A stretch of DNA of 64,000 nucleotides from Candidatus Poribacteria bacterium. Lineage in GTDB: Bacteria > Poribacteria > WGA-4E > GCA-2687025. Positions 16,587 to 24,285 of this stretch are shown piece by piece. The DNA lies in assembly GCA_026004875.1 (NCBI GenBank), contig BPJZ01000006.1:62001-126000 (forward strand), given 5' to 3'. The notes below the pieces were generated by a model, which saw only the letters and a list, made by a program, of their open reading frames with translations, was not told where the DNA came from and searched no databases. The position numbers and the translations under genes were made by a program. The number at the start of each line of letters is the position of its first letter. Within the stretch, counting starts at the first letter, position 1.

Positions 16587-17555
16587 ATGTTGCGGAATCG
16601 CTGGCTGATGAGTCTCGGTGTGGCGCTGCTGAGCGCCCTGACGATCGGTTATGCCCTCTCGCAGGCCCAAACCAACGACGTTGAGGAGGAAGAGACCCCC
16701 GCCCAGCCTTCTTCCATGGCGCCGGGAATGATGGGCGGGATGCCCATGATGCAAGGGATGATGGGCGGCCCCGGCGGAATGATGGGCGGGATGCCCATGA
16801 TGCAAGGGATGATGGGCGGTCCTGGCGGAATGATGGGCGGGATGCCCATGATGCAAGGGATGATGGGCGGTCCTGGCGGAATGATGGGCGGGATGCCCAT
16901 GATGCAAGGGATGATGGGCAATATGCCGATGATGAGCGGGGCTGGTGGTCGGTTTCCTAGCCCAGGTGCCTTGCTTGCTCAGGCGGACCGCCTGAACCTG
17001 AGCGAAGAGCAACGGGCCGCTCTCCGGGAGCTGGACGTTCAGTTCCGGGAGTCTCAGATTGACCGCCACGCGACAGCTCAGCGTCTGATGCTCCGCATTC
17101 ATACAGGGCTGAGCCAAGAGGAGCCAAACCTGGAACAGGTAGAGGGATGGATTCGCGATCTGGCGGACGTGCACGCCTCGGCGTGGATCGAGAGGTTACG
17201 CACCGCTCAGGCCGCGTGGAACCTCCTCAATGACGACCAGCGGGAACTGGTCCGACAGAGCCCGCCAGCGGGTGACATGCCCATGATGCAGGGAATGATG
17301 GGCGGCCCCGGCGGGATGATGGGTAATATGCCCATGATGCAAGGGATGATGGGTGGACAGGGCGGCATGTGCCCCATGTGTGGAATGATGATGGGCCGTC
17401 AGGGTGGCATGATGGGTGGTATGCCGATGATGCAGGGAATGACGGGCGGCCCCAGCGGCACAATGGGGAGTGGGAGTGCTCCGATGCCCGCCCAACCGCC
17501 TGCTGAGGGTTCCGCCGGTATGAGCGGCTCTCCTCACGAGGAGCATCACCGTTAG
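16587..17555 (+). CDS. Met/Gly-repeat envelope protein with Spy/CpxP-like core, probable copper binder
   Basis: 322 residues with a signal peptide. From about residue 46 to 115 a 17-residue unit, GGMPMMQGMMGGPGGMM, is repeated almost perfectly four times. Residues 130-225 form a helical domain typical of Spy/CpxP/heavy-metal-resistance proteins (ADRLNLSEEQRAALRELD). From 230 a second Met-rich array follows, containing CPMCGMMMG with a CxxC. Met-rich MxxM clusters bind Cu(I) in CopC, PcoE and CusF relatives. Its place upstream of copZ and copA supports periplasmic copper buffering. The ATG at 16587 follows AAAGGAG. The DNA shows a 51-base tandem repeat (about 16730-16920) that could expand or contract. 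Confidence 0.85.
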   Translation: MLRNRWLMSLGVALLSALTIGYALSQAQTNDVEEEETPAQPSSMAPGMMGGMPMMQGMMGGPGGMMGGMPMMQGMMGGPGGMMGGMPMMQGMMGGPGGMMGGMPMMQGMMGNMPMMSGAGGRFPSPGALLAQADRLNLSEEQRAALRELDVQFRESQIDRHATAQRLMLRIHTGLSQEEPNLEQVEGWIRDLADVHASAWIERLRTAQAAWNLLNDDQRELVRQSPPAGDMPMMQGMMGGPGGMMGNMPMMQGMMGGQGGMCPMCGMMMGRQGGMMGGMPMMQGMTGGPSGTMGSGSAPMPAQPPAEGSAGMSGSPHEEHHR

Positions 17556-17570
17556 CCTCAACAGGAACTC

Positions 17571-17594
17571 GGCGGGAGCCTTCCGGCTCCCGCC
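17571..17594 (+). other. Intercistronic hairpin
   Basis: GGCGGGAGCC (17571-17580), loop TTCC, GGCTCCCGCC (17585-17594): a perfect ten-base-pair stem right after the Met-rich gene and before the SHOCT gene. No T-run follows, so it is more likely an mRNA-stabilising or attenuating element than a complete terminator. A direct repeat, CCGGGGAGAT twice, follows it and includes the next ribosome-binding site. Confidence 0.6.
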
Positions 17595-17626
17595 CCCTCC
17601 GGGGAGATCCGGGGAGATGAGAAACC

Positions 17627-17899
17627 ATGATGAACTGGATGTCTGACGGAATCGCGAATGGCTGGTGGTGCGGAGGAGGGGGCACAATGGGCATTTTCAT
17701 GTTGCTTGGATGGGTCTTGATCATCGTCGGGGTGGTCTTCTTGGTCCGCTGGGTGCTACAACAGACCCAGGGACGATCGGAACGCGCCTCCACCTCTGAT
17801 TCAGGGGAGGACGCGCTGGAGATCCTGCGCAAACGTTACGCGCGTGGGGAGATTGATCGTGAGGAATACGAGCGCCGCCGACGGGATCTGTTGGCGTAG
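17627..17899 (+). CDS. Small membrane protein with C-terminal SHOCT domain
   Basis: 90 residues: an N-terminal Gly/Trp-rich stretch, one transmembrane helix (MGIFMLLGWVLIIVGVVFLV) and a C-terminal SHOCT motif (ALEILRKRYARGEIDREEYERRRRDLL). Short SHOCT membrane proteins are frequent partners of copper-export ATPases; their molecular role is not established. It is the second gene after the intercistronic hairpin's upstream neighbour in the copper operon. Confidence 0.85.
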   Translation: MMNWMSDGIANGWWCGGGGTMGIFMLLGWVLIIVGVVFLVRWVLQQTQGRSERASTSDSGEDALEILRKRYARGEIDREEYERRRRDLLA

Positions 17900-17931
17900 C
17901 GCTTGAAAGATCGTTGCGGAGAGTCTATCCG

Positions 17932-18255
17932 GTGAGTCAGATCGTTGTGGGGCTGCTGCTAGTGACCGTTGGAGGTGTCCTAGGCTTTCTACCCGTGGGA
18001 CGGGAGGGGGGGGTACCGATCTGGATCTTCCTGGCCGTTGTTGGTCTGCTGTTGTTCCGTTCTGGCTGGCGCGTTCAGGGGTTGGAACGACGAATTCGAC
18101 GGCTGGAGATCCAGGCACAAGAGCCGCCTTCCTGGCTCCGGGAAGAGATGGCTTCCCCGACGGTCCGCTCCGGCCCCTCACCGGAATCGGAGCGGCAGGA
18201 TGCTGCTCTGCTCGATGGGCTAGGGCTGGAACTCGAAAAGGATGAAAAATCCTGA
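17932..18255 (+). CDS. Small two-helix membrane protein in copper operon
   Basis: About 107 residues from a GTG at 17932, which has GGAGAG nine bases upstream; a TTG 18 bases earlier is possible. Two hydrophobic segments (IVVGLLLVTVGGVLGFLPVG and VPIWIFLAVVGLLLFRSGW) are followed by a charged tail, with a short heptad-like stretch LERRIRRLEIQAQ. No recognised domain. It sits between the SHOCT gene and copZ, so it is probably part of the same metal-response unit. Confidence 0.65.
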   Translation: MSQIVVGLLLVTVGGVLGFLPVGREGGVPIWIFLAVVGLLLFRSGWRVQGLERRIRRLEIQAQEPPSWLREEMASPTVRSGPSPESERQDAALLDGLGLELEKDEKS

Positions 18256-18282
18256 ACCTTCTCCGGAGAAAGGAGCTTCGCG

Positions 18283-18498
18283 ATGCCGCGGGTAACCCTT
18301 CACTCGCCTGAAATCTCCTGCGAGGGATGCATCAACGCCATCAGAGTGGAACTCACCGATCTGGAAGGGGTGCGCTTCGTTCAGGGCGACCCGAAGAAGA
18401 AGGAAGTGGTCGTTGAGTTCGACGCTCCGGCCACCTTGGACAAGATCAAAGCGGCCATGGAGGAGATCGGGTATCCGGTGGACCGAGTCGCCGCCTGA
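18283..18498 (+). CDS. copZ: Copper chaperone, HMA domain (CopZ-like)
   Basis: 71 residues forming a single heavy-metal-associated domain with the ferredoxin-like fold. The metal loop is SCEGCI (CxxC near residues 12-15), and the rest (VVVEFDAPATLDKIKAAMEEIGYPV) matches CopZ/Atx1 proteins. It should carry Cu(I) in the cytoplasm and hand it to the ATPase encoded 32 bases downstream. The ATG has GGAGAAAGGAG upstream. The Met that usually precedes CxxC is replaced by Ser. Confidence 0.88.
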   Translation: MPRVTLHSPEISCEGCINAIRVELTDLEGVRFVQGDPKKKEVVVEFDAPATLDKIKAAMEEIGYPVDRVAA

Positions 18499-18530
18499 GA
18501 CGGCGCGCTTGAGACAGAGGAGGGATGCGC

Positions 18531-20822
18531 ATGTCGGTTGCCGAGGACGAAGTTTCCAACGAGGCCACCGAGACCGTCACGGAGACACTTCCTATCGTCG
18601 GGATGCACTGCGCCAACTGCGCCAGCACGATCCAGCGGGTGCTGACGCGTAAGGTGGACGGCGTCCTCTCGGCAGAGGTGAGCTTCGCCAGCGAACGAGC
18701 CGTTGTTGTCTACGATCCCAAGCGGACAAGCCACGAGGAGATCGTCTCGGCGATTCGCCGCGTCGGTTACGGTGTCGTGGAGGCCCAGGACCAAGAGGAG
18801 GAGCAGGACGCCGAAAAGACGGCGCGCGAGGCGGAGATCCGCGATCAGCAGCGACGGTTCCTGGTCGGCGTGGTGCTCTCAGCCCCGTTGCTGGCCTTCA
18901 GCATGCTCCGCGACTTTGGCCTGCTGGGGGCCTGGTCCCACGCGGTCTGGGCGAACCTGCTGATGTGGGCGCTGGCCACACCGGTTCAGTTTTACACCGC
19001 TTGGGATTACTACGGTGGAGCGCTGAAGGCTCTCCGGAACGGCGCGGCTAATATGGACGTACTGATTGTGCTCGGGACCTCCGCGGCTTACTTTTACAGC
19101 GCTGCCGTCACCCTTGCCCTGGCGATCGGTACGACGGCACTGGGTGAATACGTCTACTTTGAGACGGCAGCGGTCATTATTACCTTGATCAAGCTTGGGA
19201 AGCTGCTGGAGGCCAGAGCCAAGGGCCGGGCCAGCGCAGCCATCAAGCGGCTGATGCAGCTCCGCGCTAAGACGGCTCGCGTCCTTCGGGACGGAAAGGA
19301 GCTGATCATCCCCGCGGATCAGGTTCAGATCGGCGATCTGGTGCTGGTGCGGCCCGGTGAGACGATCCCCGTCGACGGGGTGGTTCGAGAGGGGCACTCC
19401 GCCGTAGACGAGTCGATGCTGACCGGCGAAAGTCTGCCGGTCGAAAAGGCCCCCGGCGATCCGGTAACCGGTGGCACCCTGAACCAGCAGGGCATGCTCC
19501 AGGTAGAGGCCGCCCGGGTCGGCAAGGAGACGGCGCTCGCTCAGATCATCCGCTTGGTTGAGGAGGCCCAGGCCAGCAAAGCCCCGATTCAGCGGCTGGC
19601 CGATCAGGTCTCGGCCGTCTTCGTTCCGGCGGTGATGCTCGTCGCTGTGGTGACCTTCTTCCTCTGGTGGTTTGCCGTGGGAGCCGGTTTCACGCCGGCC
19701 TTCCTCCGATTGATCGCCGTGCTGGTGATCGCTTGCCCCTGCGCTCTAGGACTGGCCACCCCGACGGCGATTATGGTCGGGATGGGCAAGGGCGCCGAGA
19801 ACGGCATCCTCTTCAAGTCCAGCGAGGCGCTCGAACGACTCCACCACGTAACCGCCATCGTGTTGGACAAGACGGGAACGATCACCCGGGGCAAGCCGGA
19901 GGTGACCGACCTGGTCCCTGTGCCGGGGCGCTCCGAAGAGGAGCTGCTCCGTTGGGCGGCCTCAGCGGAGCGCGCCAGCGAGCATCCGCTGGCGCTCGCT
20001 GTAGTCCGACGGGCGGAAGAAGAGGGAATCGCCGTTGCGCCGGTGGAAGAGTTCCAGGCCGTTGCCGGCTTTGGGCTGATCGCTCAGGTGGAAGGCCGTC
20101 GGGTTCTGATCGGCAAGGAGGCGCTGATGCGCCGCGAGGGCGTCCCCGTGGAGCGGATGGCCAAGGAGGCCCAAGCCCTTGAGGCCCAAGCAAAGACGGT
20201 CATGTGGGTCGCTGTGAATAAGGAGCCGCTCGGCTTGATCGCTGTCGCCGACACGATCAAGGAGGAGTCGCCGGAGGCGATCCGCGAGATGCATCGGATG
20301 GGGCTTCACGTGGCGATGATCACCGGCGACCGCGAGGCGACCGCCCGTGCGATCGCCGATCAAGTCGGTGTGGATCGAGTGCTCGCTGAGGTGCTGCCCG
20401 ATCAGAAGGCCGCTGAGGTCAAGCGTCTCCAGGAGGAAGGCTACCGCGTTGCCATGGTCGGCGACGGGATTAACGACGCTCCAGCGCTAGCCCAGGCCGA
20501 CGTGGGGATCGCCATCGGCACCGGCACCGACGTGGCGCTGGAGACCGCCCAGGTCGCCCTGATGCGGGGGGATCTCCGAGGCGTTCCGCAAGCGATCCGG
20601 CTCTCCAAGGCCACCATGCGGATCATCAAGCAGAACCTCTTCTGGGCCTTTGCCTATAACACGGCTCTCATCCCCGTTGCGGCGGGAGCGCTGGCCTGGG
20701 CCGAGGCTCTTCCAAAAATCCTCAGGGAGCTGCACCCCATTCTAGCCGCGGCGGCGATGGCCTTCTCGTCGGTCTCGGTGGTGACTAATAGCCTTCGGCT
20801 CCGACGGGTTCGGATTCAGTAG
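18531..20822 (+). CDS. copA: Cu(+)-exporting P1B-type ATPase
   Basis: 763 residues with all features of a CopA pump: one N-terminal HMA domain (GMHCANCAS), eight predicted membrane helices, the TGES actuator motif near residue 300, the CPC metal site in helix 6 near 402-404, DKTGT with the phosphorylated Asp near 446, the SEHPLA nucleotide motif, and [10 protein letters not shown] near 644. CPC with a GMxCxxC HMA indicates monovalent copper. It exports Cu(I) from the cytoplasm to the periplasm, where the Met-rich protein could bind it. The ATG at 18531 is eight bases after AGGAGG; the one at 18525 is too close. Confidence 0.96.
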   Translation: MSVAEDEVSNEATETVTETLPIVGMHCANCASTIQRVLTRKVDGVLSAEVSFASERAVVVYDPKRTSHEEIVSAIRRVGYGVVEAQDQEEEQDAEKTAREAEIRDQQRRFLVGVVLSAPLLAFSMLRDFGLLGAWSHAVWANLLMWALATPVQFYTAWDYYGGALKALRNGAANMDVLIVLGTSAAYFYSAAVTLALAIGTTALGEYVYFETAAVIITLIKLGKLLEARAKGRASAAIKRLMQLRAKTARVLRDGKELIIPADQVQIGDLVLVRPGETIPVDGVVREGHSAVDESMLTGESLPVEKAPGDPVTGGTLNQQGMLQVEAARVGKETALAQIIRLVEEAQASKAPIQRLADQVSAVFVPAVMLVAVVTFFLWWFAVGAGFTPAFLRLIAVLVIACPCALGLATPTAIMVGMGKGAENGILFKSSEALERLHHVTAIVLDKTGTITRGKPEVTDLVPVPGRSEEELLRWAASAERASEHPLALAVVRRAEEEGIAVAPVEEFQAVAGFGLIAQVEGRRVLIGKEALMRREGVPVERMAKEAQALEAQAKTVMWVAVNKEPLGLIAVADTIKEESPEAIREMHRMGLHVAMITGDREATARAIADQVGVDRVLAEVLPDQKAAEVKRLQEEGYRVAMVGDGINDAPALAQADVGIAIGTGTDVALETAQVALMRGDLRGVPQAIRLSKATMRIIKQNLFWAFAYNTALIPVAAGALAWAEALPKILRELHPILAAAAMAFSSVSVVTNSLRLRRVRIQ

Positions 20823-20844
20823 TCAAGCCTGCACACGCGCTCTC

Positions 20845-20904
20845 AGCGCGCCTGGGAGCTGCAACCGGAGCGGTCCGGCTTCGCGTTGCATTCTCAGGCG
20901 CGCT
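20845..20904 (+). terminator. Large hairpin downstream of copA
   Basis: AGCGCGCCTGGGAGCTGCAA (20845-20864) pairs with TTGCATTCTCAGGCGCGCT (20886-20904) with few mismatches. The loop holds a second small stem, CCGGA/TCCGG. It lies 23 bases after the copA stop. There is no strong T-tract, so termination activity is inferred from position and stem strength. Confidence 0.45.
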
Positions 20905-20979
20905 TTGTCATGCTGAACGCAAGGGGCAGGGCGCAAGCTAGGGCCTCCGCGCGTTCGGGGAATCGAAGAAGGGCGCAGG

Positions 20980-21948
20980 GTGCAGAGAAGACGGGCGGTC
21001 CTCCGGCTGATCACCTGGGCCGTGCTGCTGATCGCTGTGGCGGCCCATGCTGCCTTTGAAGACCTCTGGGGAGGCGCTCGACTGCTGGGAATGGGAGGGG
21101 TGGGAGTTGCTATCGCTGGCGACGCTGATGGTCTCTGGACGAATCCGGCGGCGCTGACGCGCCCCTCGGCTTCCGACCAGGCTTTGATCGAGAAGCGACA
21201 TCTGCTGACGATGAGCTATGCGGCGTTGTACCCGGGCCTCTCCGACGGTTCCCAGCTTGGACAGTTTGTCGCTGGCTATCTGTTGGGGCTGGGGGAACCC
21301 CAATCCGCCGGGGTCGGCTGGAAGCGCACCTTTGCCGCCGGCCTTTACCGAGAAGACGTCTTGACCTTAGGCCTAAGTCGGCGGATCCCCACCGGCGAGA
21401 AGGATCAGATCGGTCGGTTGAGCCTAGGGCTTCTCCTGCGGCTTCTTCAGTGGGACCTGGCTCCAATCGTTGCGCCGAGTGGAGACGTGCTGGAGGACCT
21501 CACCGGCCCCGTCCGGCTGGACCTTTCGCTGGGGTTAGCCTATCTGTTGGGGATCTCAGAGGAGGGACAGGTGCCGGTCGCTGTGGCGATCCACCACCTG
21601 ACGACGCCGAACGTCGCCGCCTCGGCAGACTATCAAGAGTTGTTGCCGGTTCGGGTGGTGATCGGGATCGGCAGCGAACGGACGCGGACGCGCTGGGGCT
21701 TGGATGTGGGCCTCTCTCAACAGACGGTGGACGTGCGCCTGGGCATCGAGCAAGCCGTCGTTCCGGATCGGTTCTACGCGCGGGCCGGCTTCCGGTTGGA
21801 GGGCCTGGCGTTGGGGAGTAACCTGACCTTGGGATTTGGAATTGCCCTGAGCCCGGAAACCCGGCTCGACTATGCCTTCTGGTTCCCGATTGGAACCGTT
21901 CAGGAGACCTGGGGCAGCCATCGGTTTGGAGTGGTGTACCGGTTTTGA
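20980..21948 (+). CDS. PorV/PorQ-like (UPF0164-type) outer-membrane barrel protein
   Basis: 322 residues with a signal peptide ending HAAFED. The N-terminal motif GGARLLGMGGVGVAIAGDADGLWTNPAAL is the hallmark of the PorV/PorQ/UPF0164 beta-barrel family. Alternating hydrophobic strands follow, and the C-terminus ends in aromatic VVYRF, typical of barrels inserted by the BAM complex. PorV acts in type IX secretion as a carrier for surface proteins; whether this relative does so is inference. The start is a GTG. The next gene begins 15 bases downstream, so it heads a three-gene surface operon. Confidence 0.8.
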   Translation: MQRRRAVLRLITWAVLLIAVAAHAAFEDLWGGARLLGMGGVGVAIAGDADGLWTNPAALTRPSASDQALIEKRHLLTMSYAALYPGLSDGSQLGQFVAGYLLGLGEPQSAGVGWKRTFAAGLYREDVLTLGLSRRIPTGEKDQIGRLSLGLLLRLLQWDLAPIVAPSGDVLEDLTGPVRLDLSLGLAYLLGISEEGQVPVAVAIHHLTTPNVAASADYQELLPVRVVIGIGSERTRTRWGLDVGLSQQTVDVRLGIEQAVVPDRFYARAGFRLEGLALGSNLTLGFGIALSPETRLDYAFWFPIGTVQETWGSHRFGVVYRF

Positions 21949-21962
21949 TCGCAGGAGGCCGA

Positions 21963-24278
21963 ATGGACGGCTACCAACATCGGGCGGCACTCTGGCGACA
22001 GATCGCCTCTCTTCTGGTGTGCTGGGTGTTGGCCGCCGGAGCGCTGGCTCAGCTGACCGATCCGTTGGGTAATCGGCTGTTCCTGGGACGGGGAGAAGAG
22101 ATCTACAACTTCTCGGCGGCGTACGAGATTCTCGGCGGTGAGTCCTCGGTCCGTCGGGAGAAGAAGTTCCGGGAGAAGTCCCAGGGGCGCAACTACTTTT
22201 CCTTTGAGATTCAGCGGGAGTCGCTTCAGCACCGGCTGACGGTAGGGAACTTTCACACGAAGTTCTCGGCCTTCACGCTGAACAAGGAGCTGTTCGATGC
22301 GATTCAGTGGCAGATCGCCGTTCCCCGGCGGCGAGGTTCCATCCGCGCCTTTTTGGCCCGGATGACCAACAACACCTTTACACCGGACGGGCGTCCGATC
22401 GAGGGGCAGACGATTCGCAGCACCGGCGACTGGTTCATGGCGGGGTTCCGGGCCGAAGCGAATTTAGGGGCCAAGGTCTTTCGGTTCGGTCGGCTTCCGG
22501 AGGTCTCTCTTCCGTTGCCCCAGATCGGGGTGAGCTACGTCAACCGGTTTTTCACCAACTACGACCTTGCGCGGACGACCAATCCGTTTCGGGGGGTGGT
22601 GGTCGGCCTACCGCCTTCGGAGCTTTGGCTCCGGATTCGGGACGATTCACCCAAGGAGGGGAACGGCGCTCGCATCTACCGGATTCGGGTACTGGTCGAC
22701 GGGGAGGTTCGTTTTGACCTGTCGGCGGGACGGGAGCCGCCCGGTGTTCTGGTACTTCCGACGACCAGTCGGTTTGAGCCGACGGAGGAGGCCCGGATCG
22801 TGGAGGGCGACGCGGAGGCGCTCTATCGGTTTCCTCTCCTCCAGGCGCAGGAGATCGGCGAGGTCCTCTTTGAGGTGGAGGTGGCAAACGACTACCGGGT
22901 TGAACTCTCGCGGGACGGCCAAAACTGGTCGCTTCAAGCCGTTGCCGAGCGCAACGTCACCGATCTCTCCAATCGTCGGACGGTCCGGTTCTTCTACGGG
23001 GAGCTGACCGATGAGACCACCTTTGGGGTGGACCTTCAGACCACTTTGGGCGGGTTCTCGATCGAGGCGGAGCGTTCTTGGTACTCCCAGACGTTGCAGT
23101 ATCCTATCTTCAACGCTGCACGGAAGACGCGGACGGCTAGCGCCTGGTACCTGGACGTCAACCGTCGGTTTGGGCCGCTGTTTTGGCGTGGAGAGTACAC
23201 CTCGATCGGGACGGAGTACGGCGCTGTCAACTTTGTGGACGACAACGACAACGAGGACCCGTACTTGGACGCTCGAGAGCCTTCCGTTCCCTTTGCAGGC
23301 AGCGACCGGGACGATCGGGATCGAGACGGCATTAAGGACTATGAGGACGACTTTCTTCTTTTTTTCTCCGATCCTCCGGAGTTCGTTCGCGGCGCCGAAC
23401 GGGAGTCCATGGACTTTAACAACAACGGTCAGCCCGACTCGGACGAGGACGACCTAGACCCAAACTATCGGCTCGATTACGACCAGGGAACGCGCGGTTG
23501 GCATACCTTCTTCATTCTGGACGTGCCGGTGGTGAACGGCCTTTCGGTGATCCCTGGCTACTACGAGAAGCAGGCGCTCACCACCTCCGGCAGCAGCCGA
23601 GGGTACTACGGGATCCTTAGCTACGAGCCGCGCCGAATTCCTGGGTTTGGCCGCATTCGGATGCGCTATACCGTGCGCCGCTCCTGGGACACAATCCCGG
23701 ACCCGTATGTCCTCCGCGGAAGGTTGATCGAGGACGACCTGACCCTCAGCAACTACATCGGAAACATTCTGACCGTGATCGTTCAGTACGATCAGGTGGA
23801 GAACCTGCAGATCACCACCAAGTTCAAGGTGGAGCGGAACAACCTCTTTAACCTCCGCCGTCGGGACGTGGACGCCCAGTTGATTCACCAGATGCGGTAC
23901 GACTGGAAGGTTCGGGACGACCTAACGCTTTCGCCGGCCTTTCGGAGCGACCGTGCATTGGGCTATGCGATTCCGGCTTCGCCGGCGGCAGCGCGAGACA
24001 CGCTCCGGAACGCATATATCCTGACGATGACCCATCAAGTGGCTGAGGAGCTTCAGTTGAGCGCTGGGCTGCAGTATCTCACCTGGCGCGACTTTCTGGA
24101 CGGAAGGAATAGTTACAACCGGCGCGTGGGGTTTTTAGGACTGGTGCTTCAAGGAAAGGCCTTCGGTCAGGGGATCGGGCTGATCGCTACGGTGGACTTC
24201 ACGGCTCAGACCTTTTTGCAGCCGGTTGGGGGCGATCTGCGCGCGACGAGCATCACCGTAGAGCTGTTCCTGCTGTGA
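21963..24278 (+). CDS. Large outer-membrane/surface protein with acidic Ca-binding-like insert
   Basis: 771 residues. The ATG at 21963 follows GCAGGAGG, and a signal peptide (IASLLVCWVLAAGALA) follows. Much of the protein alternates polar and hydrophobic residues as in beta-barrels, and it ends with strand-like ITVELFLL. Around residues 420-500 there is an acidic insert (VDDNDNEDPYLD, SDRDDRDRDGIKDYEDD, NNNGQPDSDEDDLDPN) that resembles thrombospondin type-3 or EF-loop calcium repeats. No family is recognised with certainty. It lies between the PorV-like gene and the giant protein gene with 7-15 base gaps, which suggests these three act together at the cell surface. Confidence 0.75.
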   Translation: MDGYQHRAALWRQIASLLVCWVLAAGALAQLTDPLGNRLFLGRGEEIYNFSAAYEILGGESSVRREKKFREKSQGRNYFSFEIQRESLQHRLTVGNFHTKFSAFTLNKELFDAIQWQIAVPRRRGSIRAFLARMTNNTFTPDGRPIEGQTIRSTGDWFMAGFRAEANLGAKVFRFGRLPEVSLPLPQIGVSYVNRFFTNYDLARTTNPFRGVVVGLPPSELWLRIRDDSPKEGNGARIYRIRVLVDGEVRFDLSAGREPPGVLVLPTTSRFEPTEEARIVEGDAEALYRFPLLQAQEIGEVLFEVEVANDYRVELSRDGQNWSLQAVAERNVTDLSNRRTVRFFYGELTDETTFGVDLQTTLGGFSIEAERSWYSQTLQYPIFNAARKTRTASAWYLDVNRRFGPLFWRGEYTSIGTEYGAVNFVDDNDNEDPYLDAREPSVPFAGSDRDDRDRDGIKDYEDDFLLFFSDPPEFVRGAERESMDFNNNGQPDSDEDDLDPNYRLDYDQGTRGWHTFFILDVPVVNGLSVIPGYYEKQALTTSGSSRGYYGILSYEPRRIPGFGRIRMRYTVRRSWDTIPDPYVLRGRLIEDDLTLSNYIGNILTVIVQYDQVENLQITTKFKVERNNLFNLRRRDVDAQLIHQMRYDWKVRDDLTLSPAFRSDRALGYAIPASPAAARDTLRNAYILTMTHQVAEELQLSAGLQYLTWRDFLDGRNSYNRRVGFLGLVLQGKAFGQGIGLIATVDFTAQTFLQPVGGDLRATSITVELFLL

Positions 24279-24285
24279 GGGAGCG

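Noticed and set aside
16649-16921. Antisense Pro/Ile repeat protein in the Met-rich array
   Set aside because: It is the mirror image of the 51-base repeat; the sense strand has a signal peptide, ribosome-binding site and operon context.
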